Shown in pieces: positions 1 through 5,061 of a stretch of 6,038 nucleotides of DNA. The number at the start of each line of letters is the position of its first letter. Position 1 is the first letter of the stretch. Location of the stretch: the NCBI GenBank assembly GCA_022708005.1, contig JAKIZN010000116.1, positions 1-6,038 on the forward strand. The letters are read 5' to 3'. The notes under the pieces are model-generated. The model ran no database searches. It saw nothing but the letters and a program-made list of their open reading frames with translations, and had not been told where the DNA came from. Origin of the DNA: Bacteroidota bacterium (GTDB taxonomy: Bacteria; Bacteroidota; Ignavibacteria; Kapaibacteriales; UBA2268). Made by a program: the position numbers and the translations under genes.

Positions 1-37
1 CCCGCCTAAGAAAAAACACGGCATACCGCCATTTTAG
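1..37 (+). CDS. C-terminal tail of a biotin-dependent acyl-CoA carboxyltransferase (partial)
   Basis: Only the last 11 codons are inside the window. They read PPKKKHGIPPF and end in TAG at 35-37. This closely resembles the tail of the carboxyltransferase family that includes methylmalonyl-CoA decarboxylase alpha (MmdA) and propionyl-CoA carboxylase beta (PccB), which typically ends in KKHGNIPL or similar (family knowledge from memory). The next gene, 13 bases downstream, is a biotin carrier protein, which is the expected partner: the carboxyltransferase moves CO2 between the acyl-CoA and carrier-bound biotin. The stop codon overlaps the ribosome binding site of the carrier gene, which indicates one operon and probably coupled translation. 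Whether the enzyme is a decarboxylase (Na+ pump), a transcarboxylase or a carboxylase cannot be told from the tail alone. Confidence 0.7.
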   Translation, partial: PPKKKHGIPPF

Positions 38-50
38 AGGAGAAATAGCT

Positions 51-383
51 ATGAATGAAGAAAATTTAGAAAATTTTGTATTAGACGACACCGTTTATAC
101 AACGCAGCTAACTAAAAAATTTGCGAGCAGAAAAAAATATGTGGCTCCCGACCCCAAAAAGATATTAGCGTATATACCGGGAACCATACGCGAAATTTAT
201 ACGAAAGCAGGCGATAACGTAGAAACTGGCGATAAAATGCTAATATTAGAAGCAATGAAGATGAGAAACACTGTTACCGCACCGATAAGCGGCAAAGTTA
301 AGTTTATTGCTGTAAGTAGTGGGCAATCTGTTGCTAAAATCAGTTGCTTGTGGAATTTGAGTAATCAGGCAGCTAATCGATAA
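51..383 (+). CDS. Biotin carboxyl carrier protein of a methylmalonyl-CoA decarboxylase/carboxylase-type complex, C-terminus frameshifted
   Basis: A 110-residue biotinyl/lipoyl-domain protein. Residues 1-36 are a charged N-terminal stretch; residues 37-96 form the biotinyl domain. The biotin-attachment motif EAMKM lies at 67-71, with Lys70 as the biotinylated residue. It is preceded by PGTIREI (43-49) and GDNVETGD (54-61) and followed by APISGKV (77-83), the usual hammerhead pattern. Such domains normally end GxxVxKxQLLVEIE. Here the match stops at GQSVAK (91-96) and continues as unrelated sequence ISCLWNLSNQAANR. Reading the -1 frame from the A run at 336-339 gives NQLLVEFE and a TAA at 362-364, exactly the missing strand, giving a 104-residue protein. 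One A appears to have been lost, or the ribosome or polymerase slips there. The start is ATG 51 with a strong site AGAGGAG at 36-42, eight bases upstream. The preceding gene is the carboxyltransferase. The protein is cytoplasmic and carries CO2 on biotin. Confidence 0.9.
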   Translation: MNEENLENFVLDDTVYTTQLTKKFASRKKYVAPDPKKILAYIPGTIREIYTKAGDNVETGDKMLILEAMKMRNTVTAPISGKVKFIAVSSGQSVAKISCLWNLSNQAANR

Positions 384-387
384 CAGG

Positions 388-417
388 AAAAAGGCGGGCA
401 TTTTTGCTCGCCTTTTT
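388..417. terminator. Bidirectional intrinsic terminator between convergent genes
   Basis: The arms are AAAAAGGCGGGC (388-399) and GCTCGCCTTTTT (406-417), with a six-base loop ATTTTT. All 12 positions pair if one G-U is allowed. The GC core is flanked by A5 on the left and T5 on the right, so either strand yields a hairpin followed by a U run. It lies just after the biotin carrier gene (+) and in the path of transcripts leaving the TonB receptor gene (-), the expected place for a shared terminator. Confidence 0.8.
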
Positions 418-424
418 GATTGAT

Positions 425-447
425 AGCGGGCGGAAGCTCCGCCCGCT
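425..447. repeat. GC-rich perfect palindrome in a convergent intergenic gap
   Basis: The arms AGCGGGCGGA (425-434) and TCCGCCCGCT (438-447) are perfectly complementary over 10 bp, with a three-base loop AGC. GC content is far above the surroundings. No T run follows on either strand, so it is not a complete intrinsic terminator by itself. It may strengthen the neighbouring terminator for the receptor gene on the minus strand, whose stop codon is 27 bases away, or be a REP-like dispersed palindrome. The sequence alone does not decide between these. Confidence 0.6.
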
Positions 448-473
448 GATACTTCGCTAATCATTGATAAATT

Positions 474-2468
474 CTAATACCTTAGCGAAACTCCACAACT
501 GAAAGTGCGACCTACCGAAGGCAAACCAATTTGAGTCCAATAAAACTTATCGGTTATATTATTTACCCTTGCAAATACTTCAAAGTATGATTGCATCGCG
601 TAAAAATTATAGCCTATACGAAAGTTAGCTAACGTAACAGGATCGATTTCATCGTATTTGCTAGTTTGAGCATTTAGCCCATATTGTTTGCCAGTATATT
701 CCAATTCGAACTGTGGCTTTAAGCCAAAATCAAATTTATAGCCTAAAATAGCCGTCCCACTAAAATCTGGTCTATATTCAAGCTCGGTTGTTTTTCCTTC
801 TTCTTTGCCTTCAGATTTTAAGAAAAGGAAATTAGCTTGCACGATATACGGTGAGTTTTGGAATAGAGCAAAATTCGCATCAAATCCATACGCCGTTGCT
901 TCAGCTAAGTTATCCCTCATCTTTAGCTTTGGCTTTGTAGGATCATAAAGCGGGTGCCCTTTGGGAACAGTAACTTTAACAAGCAAATCGTCATATAAAC
1001 TATAAAACAGCGATGCGTTCATAGCGAAGTTTGAGCTAACATAGCTAACTCCAATATCATTTAGCAACGCAGTTTCTGGACCTAAATCAGGATTGACAGC
1101 AAATTTACCCAAAGCGCCGGAGTATGACTCTCGCAAAGTGGGGAAGCGAGTCCGCCGCGAGCTATTCAAATATACCGATAAATCGCTATTGATAAAATAT
1201 CTTGCTCCAACGAATAAGCCATAATCGGAAGAAGAAAGCCCTTCGTTGTCTGTGTAAATACCAGTTTTGGGAGTAATGTTTCCATCTATTGTAGCGCCTG
1301 CGGATAGGTGCAAATTATCAAATGCTCCCTTATATTCAAGTCCGCCGCTATAATTAAATTGCGAAAATTCATCTTCGTCGTTTTTATCGATTTTCTCCGT
1401 ATGCCCTGAATACGCAGAGTTGAACACGAGCGAAATAATTTGGCTCGGCGCAAGCGAGTATTCCAAAGCAAAGCGATTGCCAAAAGTCAAATCGTTATCT
1501 TTTTGGATTTGCTTAATATTCGTCAAAGTAGAATCGTAAGAATCTATTTGCTGAGTGAATATATCCGCCCAAAGAGTGGCTCTGAAAGCAATGTTATCAG
1601 AGAAAATCTGCTCGCCATTGAACGTTATCATTTTTCTATTCCAATCGGAATATCGCCAAAATCTTACATCGTTGGCATACATATATTCTTCGGTGGGCAC
1701 GCCTTTTTCGGCAGTTGTAAAGTTAACCGACAAGCCCAAAGATGTAGCTTCCGAAGGTTTATACTCGCCTCTTGCGAATATGTTAATTCGCTCCATATCG
1801 CTGTTTGTTCTCAGCCGCGAGCTTTTGCTTTGATGAAGTAAATCATCTGGAGCGTCGCCCGATATAATACTTCCATCAGACTTCGTGTATGAAACATTGG
1901 CAATGTAATTAAAATTACCAAATTTCCCATCATTCACAAGTGATGCGAGATAGCCGCCCCCGTCGGTATACTGAGCACGAAACGCTCCGCCCACTCCATC
2001 GACTGCTCTTTCGTAAGTGGTTATATTGATTGCTCCACTCATAATATTTGCACCCATTAGTATGGAGCTTGCGTTTTTATCGACATTGATTTTACCAATT
2101 ATATCTGTTGGCACAAAGCTCAAATCCATTCGGTTATCCCAAGGAATGCTTATCATAGCGCCATCAAGAAATAGCCCAAGCCCTCGCTCTCCGCCACCGC
2201 GGATAAATGCCAACGCTTCGCCTCTTGAATTGGACTTTATAAAAGTCGATGGCAAATAAGCTTGAAGCTGGGAAAACGAGACTACGTCAGCTTCTTGTAT
2301 CGTACGAAAATTAATCGTAGAAACAGCGTTTTCAACTTTGCTGATTTTTTCAGAGCCTTTGATTACAACTTCCCCTAGCCGATAAACTCTGACTGTATCT
2401 CTGCCTTCCGACAATGCCGCAGTAGCCGATAAAGCCAAAAGCAAAGATAAATATATTATTTTTTTCAT
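474..2468 (-). CDS. TonB-dependent outer-membrane receptor
   Basis: The 664-residue protein begins with a Sec signal peptide (two Lys, hydrophobic core, likely cleavage near ATAALS-EG, residues 17-22). A TonB-box-like segment, GEVVIKG, lies at 32-38. The plug domain spans roughly 40-155 with typical elements: SQLQAYLPSTFI (66-77), AFIRGGGERGLGLFLDGA (87-104), and the end pattern ASSILMGANIMSGAINITT (133-151). The rest is a beta barrel of alternating strands with aromatic girdles, ending in SCGVSLRY with the C-terminal aromatic expected for BAM-dependent insertion. No N-terminal carboxypeptidase-like domain is present, so it is a compact receptor rather than a SusC type. The family imports siderophores, metals, cobalamin or oligomers using TonB-ExbBD energy; the substrate cannot be read here. 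The start is ATG 2468 with AGAAGGA about six bases upstream. A small membrane-anchored protein is encoded 110 bases upstream on the same strand. Confidence 0.93.
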   Translation of the reverse strand: MKKIIYLSLLLALSATAALSEGRDTVRVYRLGEVVIKGSEKISKVENAVSTINFRTIQEADVVSFSQLQAYLPSTFIKSNSRGEALAFIRGGGERGLGLFLDGAMISIPWDNRMDLSFVPTDIIGKINVDKNASSILMGANIMSGAINITTYERAVDGVGGAFRAQYTDGGGYLASLVNDGKFGNFNYIANVSYTKSDGSIISGDAPDDLLHQSKSSRLRTNSDMERINIFARGEYKPSEATSLGLSVNFTTAEKGVPTEEYMYANDVRFWRYSDWNRKMITFNGEQIFSDNIAFRATLWADIFTQQIDSYDSTLTNIKQIQKDNDLTFGNRFALEYSLAPSQIISLVFNSAYSGHTEKIDKNDEDEFSQFNYSGGLEYKGAFDNLHLSAGATIDGNITPKTGIYTDNEGLSSSDYGLFVGARYFINSDLSVYLNSSRRTRFPTLRESYSGALGKFAVNPDLGPETALLNDIGVSYVSSNFAMNASLFYSLYDDLLVKVTVPKGHPLYDPTKPKLKMRDNLAEATAYGFDANFALFQNSPYIVQANFLFLKSEGKEEGKTTELEYRPDFSGTAILGYKFDFGLKPQFELEYTGKQYGLNAQTSKYDEIDPVTLANFRIGYNFYAMQSYFEVFARVNNITDKFYWTQIGLPSVGRTFSCGVSLRY

Positions 2469-2578
2469 AGAATTCCTTCTAATTTATTATAAAAATACAT
2501 AATAATACTCTCCGCATAAAAAGCCCCTACGAAACTAAAAATGCAGCAAGAGTAAGTTACGTTACTTATTGAATTTAA
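2469..2578 (-). promoter_or_regulatory. Leader region of the TonB receptor gene with a possible operator palindrome
   Basis: This 110-base gap separates the hypothetical protein gene from the receptor gene. Reading the minus strand, it holds an imperfect inverted repeat at 2552-2569 (GTAAGTTAC followed by GTTACTTAT, seven of nine positions pairing as an inverted repeat), a TATAAT-like hexamer at 2486-2491, and the receptor's ribosome binding site. The TATAAT has no convincing -35 partner and would leave only a very short leader. I see no cobalamin-riboswitch-like or other conserved RNA structure. Independent transcription of the receptor is possible but not shown. Confidence 0.25.
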
Positions 2579-3166
2579 TTAAGTTAATTGTATATTTTGA
2601 ATAAATTCGGGCGGTGGATTGGGAATGTTTGCGTATATAAAATATTTCTTCATTATGTATAAAGTATTATGAACAATCAAAGAAAATATGTCGATATGCC
2701 TATCAAATATGCTTTTTATGATATAAAGCGATATGCTCGAGAATATTTTTTTTAGTACATTGCCTCTGCTTCCATCTGTATCTAAATTCTTAGATATTAA
2801 GTCATCAAGATTTTTGAATAGCTGCTGCTCTTTGACGTCATTTATACATCGAATATGCATATATCCGCCTTTGATTTCCATACTGATTACATCATATAGA
2901 TTTTCCCCATAGAAAAACTCATTTTTCTCGAGTTTACTATACTTTGGATCGCCTATTCTTATTTTTAAAAATTCAACTTCTTCGTTGCCAAGATTTTGCT
3001 TTATAGCAGTTTTCATCTCTTTTTTAATTTTCTTCTGTATGAAAGAAAATATAGCAACATACCCAGTAGAGTTTATAAAAATAGACAAAACGAGCAATAT
3101 AGAAATTAATCTTCTCAAATTGACGCAAAAATAGCATTTATCCTCAAGAGTTCCAATAAATAGCAA
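2579..3166 (-). CDS. Membrane-anchored conserved-looking hypothetical protein
   Basis: I cannot assign a function. The longest reading is 195 residues from a TTG at 3166. A second TTG at 3118 (residue 17) would give 179 residues, beginning LRRLISILLVLSIF, which looks more natural as an N-terminus because the hydrophobic segment (20-42) then starts at once. Neither start has a good ribosome binding site. After the single membrane segment comes a basic stretch (45-55), then a soluble domain with NEFFYGENLYDV (82-93) and RCINDVKEQQLF (106-117), and a C-terminal part ending in NPPPEFIQN (183-191). From memory, this architecture and the pattern EFxYxGxxYDV...CINDxKExxL occur in small uncharacterised Bacteroidota proteins; I could not check that. 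The protein is most likely anchored in the inner membrane with the domain outside the cytoplasm. It lies 39 bases after bshB1 and 110 before the receptor gene on the same strand, so it may work with the receptor. Confidence 0.75.
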   Translation of the reverse strand: MLFIGTLEDKCYFCVNLRRLISILLVLSIFINSTGYVAIFSFIQKKIKKEMKTAIKQNLGNEEVEFLKIRIGDPKYSKLEKNEFFYGENLYDVISMEIKGGYMHIRCINDVKEQQLFKNLDDLISKNLDTDGSRGNVLKKIFSSISLYIIKSIFDRHIDIFSLIVHNTLYIMKKYFIYANIPNPPPEFIQNIQLT

Positions 3167-3205
3167 GGGTCGCCGAAAAGCGCCAATATCCCCTCGTTAG
3201 ATACC

Positions 3206-3973
3206 CTACATCATATTGGAAAAGCTGCAAATCCCAAGCGGTTCTACTGATAAGTACGCTTCGGCATAACGAACCCCTATAAGCCCGCCAAAATATCTTG
3301 CTCTCGCTATAAGCTCTTCTTTAAAGTCTGGGCTTGATAGTTTAGTTGTAGGCTCGCTTGTATTCTCATTTCCAACCACATAAACTTGCGAAGAAAATGC
3401 TTCGATAGCTCGTATTTTTTGGTCGTGGTGGTCGCTGATGTCGATATAGAAATCTGGTTTTCTTTCGAATTGGTAGCTCTGCATAAAGCAGAAAATTTTT
3501 CGAGTTCTGTAAACTTCCTGTAGCTCGCCATTTAGCTCAGTGTGGATTTTCGTCAGCCCACTTTTGAAAATCGCATTTCTAACTAATCTATTTACAGCCT
3601 CGTGGTCTGGGTGTCGCTCAAATGGCGGATGAGTTAGTATAACTTTTGGGCGAAATTTTCTAATATATGTAACTATCTCATAGAGCGAATCGGGGCTTTC
3701 GTCGATAAATCCATCTGCCATTCCAAGATTAATTCTGTGGGATAGCTTTAATATTTCTGAAGCGTTTCGAGCCTCCTGCAGCCTAAGGTGCGGAGTGCCG
3801 CGAGTGCCCATCTCCCCACGAGTGCAATCGACCACTGCAACTGTTTTTCCTTCTGATGTGAGTTTGGCTATTGCGCCGCCGCAGCTTATTTCTGCATCGT
3901 CGGGATGCGCATCTATTACCAACACATCGACTGTCTTAACGGCAGTATCTTCAAAAATAATTTTCGTGTCCAT
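3206..3973 (-). CDS. bshB1: N-acetylglucosaminyl-malate deacetylase BshB1 (bacillithiol-type thiol synthesis)
   Basis: A 255-residue zinc-dependent deacetylase of the PIG-L/LmbE fold. The metal-binding motif AHPDDAE is at 22-28 (His23 and Asp26 as ligands) and HPDH at 121-124 (His124 as the third ligand). Features typical of the BshB1 branch are DCTRGEMGTRGT (49-60), SSQVY (194-198) and RARYFGGLIGVRYAEAY (224-240). BshB1 removes the acetyl group from GlcNAc-malate to give GlcN-malate, the second step of bacillithiol synthesis; related organisms use bacillithiol or its N-methyl form as cytosolic redox buffer. I chose ATG 3973 because only one base separates it from the rpiB stop. The frame stays open to a TTG at 4006, inside rpiB, but that would add 11 residues not expected in the family. 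No strong Shine-Dalgarno is seen, fitting translational coupling. Neither bshA nor bshC is in the window. Confidence 0.93.
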   Translation of the reverse strand: MDTKIIFEDTAVKTVDVLVIDAHPDDAEISCGGAIAKLTSEGKTVAVVDCTRGEMGTRGTPHLRLQEARNASEILKLSHRINLGMADGFIDESPDSLYEIVTYIRKFRPKVILTHPPFERHPDHEAVNRLVRNAIFKSGLTKIHTELNGELQEVYRTRKIFCFMQSYQFERKPDFYIDISDHHDQKIRAIEAFSSQVYVVGNENTSEPTTKLSSPDFKEELIARARYFGGLIGVRYAEAYLSVEPLGICSFSNMM

Positions 3974-3974
3974 A

Positions 3975-4415
3975 CTAATTGTCCGTAAAAGAATGAATTT
4001 TCTCAACTCTAATCATGTGCCTGCCGCCATCAAATTCTGTCATCAAAAATTCCTCAACGATTTTTTCGGCAAGTTCCAAACTTATAAACCTTGCTCCAAG
4101 CGTCAAAACATTTGCGTTATTGTGCTGCCTTGCCAAAACAGCTAATTCAACGCTTGTGCAGTTAGCGGCACGAATGCCTATAACTTTATTTGCAGTTATA
4201 GCCATTCCAGTGCCAGACCCGCAAATCAGCACCCCAAAGTCTGCTATTCCGCCTGCAACTGCTTCTGATGCAGGGAATGCAAAATCTGGATAATCAACCG
4301 ATTCATTGGAAAATGTACCAAAATCCAATACTTGATGACCTAACTCTTTTAGCCATTTCGATATTTGCCCTTTCAACTCAAAGCCAGCGTGATCCGCAGC
4401 TACAGCAATTTTCAT
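3975..4415 (-). CDS. rpiB: Ribose-5-phosphate isomerase B
   Basis: A 146-residue RpiB/LacAB-family protein of normal length. It interconverts ribose 5-phosphate and ribulose 5-phosphate in the non-oxidative pentose phosphate pathway, in the cytoplasm and usually as a dimer. Visible family signatures are AADHAGFELK (6-15), DYPDFA (41-46), the loop CGSGTGMAITANK (65-77) with Cys65 matching the catalytic cysteine of E. coli RpiB, and RQHNNANVLTLGAR (96-109), whose His98-Asn99 match the phosphate/ring-opening residues. Nothing essential seems missing. The start is ATG 4415, with AGGA about 12 bases upstream (a long spacing). It is the first gene of a leftward cluster and its stop lies one base before the bshB1 start. 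Upstream is the long AT-rich gap with DnaA-box-like sites. Confidence 0.95.
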   Translation of the reverse strand: MKIAVAADHAGFELKGQISKWLKELGHQVLDFGTFSNESVDYPDFAFPASEAVAGGIADFGVLICGSGTGMAITANKVIGIRAANCTSVELAVLARQHNNANVLTLGARFISLELAEKIVEEFLMTEFDGGRHMIRVEKIHSFTDN

Positions 4416-4459
4416 AACTAATTATTTCCTATATCTATTACAATTTTTTTTACTTTTAT

Positions 4460-4700
4460 TCCAAAAGTTTTCAACATATTTTAAACTTTATACAATTCCA
4501 ATATGTGTATAAAACGATATAATGTGGAAAAATGTTTATAATTAATATAAATTTATTTTTTTTAAACACAAGTGTAGATAATCGTAGAGTTATTAGCGAA
4601 TTTTCAACATATTTGGAAAATTAAATTACTTTTTAAGTCTTATAAACATATTTTACTTGCATCTGTCAAGTATTTTTTTCCACTTTTTCACAGAGCTATA
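4460..4700. other. Candidate replication origin: AT-rich cluster of DnaA-box-like sites
   Basis: Three sites fit the DnaA-box consensus TTWTNCACA exactly: TTATACACA (minus strand, 4504-4512), TTTTCCACA (minus, 4523-4531) and TTTTTCACA (plus, 4684-4692). One-mismatch sites are TTTTCAACA (plus, 4468-4476 and 4601-4609), TTAAACACA (plus, 4562-4570), TTATCTACA (minus, 4573-4581), TTTTCCACT (plus, 4676-4684) and TTATAAACA (minus 4533-4541, plus 4640-4648). The first two perfect sites are 19 bases apart and in the same orientation. Between the sites is a nearly pure A/T stretch (about 4533-4566) that could serve as the unwinding element. The genes on both sides (rpiB leftward, the deiminase rightward) point away, as expected for leading-strand genes leaving an origin. 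dnaA is not in the window, which does not exclude an origin. A cluster of weak matches could in part reflect base composition. Confidence 0.5.
4468..4614 (+). repeat. 14-base direct repeat TTTTCAACATATTT, two copies
   Basis: Identical copies lie at 4468-4481 and 4601-4614, 133 bases apart from start to start, on the same strand and within the AT-rich gap. Each begins with TTTTCAACA, a one-mismatch DnaA-box variant. The extended identity beyond the nine-base box suggests a protein-binding site rather than random A/T drift. Confidence 0.5.
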
Positions 4701-4783
4701 TATAACATCATACAATTAAAAACTAATCTAATATATATTATGTATTAAGAACTCTAGCTGACTAAGTATCCGTAGGCTTTAAA

Positions 4784-4820
4784 ATGTCCTGCACCTCGAA
4801 GGTGTAGGGCATCTATTTTT
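4784..4820 (+). terminator. Hairpin with U-rich tail, intrinsic-terminator-like, with no gene upstream
   Basis: Arm one, ATGTCCTGCACC (4784-4795), pairs with GGTGTAGGGCAT (4801-4812) over 12 bp including two G-U pairs, closing the loop TCGAA (4796-4800). After three bases follows T5 (4816-4820). On the plus strand this is a good intrinsic terminator shape. No plus-strand gene precedes it within the window's gap, so it would end either an unannotated small RNA or stray transcription. On the minus strand the hairpin is followed by TTTTAAAG, a weaker tail, and could stop antisense transcripts approaching the DnaA-box region. Confidence 0.5.
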
Positions 4821-4823
4821 ACA

Positions 4824-4936
4824 GTCTGAATCAGGATTCTTATGATTATATGATTACCTGGATAAGAAGAAAGAAATTTAACAATAGTCGCAAATAATCT
4901 TGTTAATCCTTTAATTTTGTAAATCCTGATTCAGAC
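4824..4936. repeat. 113-base palindromic (MITE-like) element with perfect 15-bp inverted ends
   Basis: The left end GTCTGAATCAGGATT (4824-4838) is the exact reverse complement of the right end AATCCTGATTCAGAC (4922-4936). Inward from each end runs a degenerate array of roughly 9-base units ending in GATT or, on the other side, starting AATC: ATCAGGATT, CTTATGATT, ATATGATT on the left; AATCTTGTT, AATCCTTTA, ATTTTGTA, AATCCTGAT on the right. The middle is unrelated A-rich sequence. The element has no ORF. I see no convincing target-site duplication. I recall AATCC-type repeat units with a terminal GATTCAGAC in several bacterial genomes, but cannot verify this here. The transcript could also fold into one long stem. 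Confidence 0.6.
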
Positions 4937-5061
4937 AAAAGTTTCTATTGTATTATTTGGAATAATAGCAAATGACTGTAAAAAATTATGAGCAAAATGT
5001 AACTTATTTTATTTTTGAAACGTCTGTATCGTAACAAAAATTTATATTTATTGGAGTTCTT
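4937..5061 (+). promoter_or_regulatory. Leader of the deiminase gene
   Basis: An AT-rich 125-base leader. It contains a small hairpin (TATTATT at 4951-4957, AATAATA at 4961-4967, loop TGG), a TATTTTTG at 5010-5017 that fits the Bacteroidota -7 element TAnnTTTG but has no clear TTTG partner near -33, and the ribosome binding site GGAG at 5053-5056, five bases before ATG 5062. The promoter assignment is weak; the ribosome binding site is convincing. Confidence 0.3.

Noticed and set aside
51..383. Calling the biotin carrier gene a pseudogene
   Set aside because: The biotinylation motif and almost the whole domain are intact, and the shift is in a short A run near the end, so an error or slippage is as likely as decay.
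246..464. Minus-strand open frame of 72 codons overlapping the biotin carrier gene
   Set aside because: It runs through both hairpins and opposite the biotin-attachment motif; no start signal or homology is apparent.
1440..1841. Open frame of 133 codons on the plus strand, and other open frames at 1555-1833, 2017-2259 and 1286-1483
   Set aside because: They lie wholly inside the well-supported TonB receptor gene, have no ribosome binding site or recognisable motif, and look like shadow frames.
2469..2578. Cobalamin or other riboswitch before the TonB receptor
   Set aside because: The gap is only 110 bases and shows no conserved riboswitch core or long stems; only a short imperfect palindrome is visible.
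3974..4006. Upstream TTG start for bshB1
   Set aside because: It lies inside rpiB, has no ribosome binding site and would add residues not expected for the family; the ATG one base after the rpiB stop is a better start.
3795..4293. Plus-strand open frames at 3795-4145 and 4015-4293, and minus-strand frame at 3307-3531
   Set aside because: They are antisense to, or out of frame with, bshB1 and rpiB, both of which show clear family motifs; nothing in the translations looks protein-like.
4824..4936. CRISPR-like array
   Set aside because: The repeat units are only about 9 bases, degenerate, without regular spacers, and arranged as mirrored arms of a palindrome.
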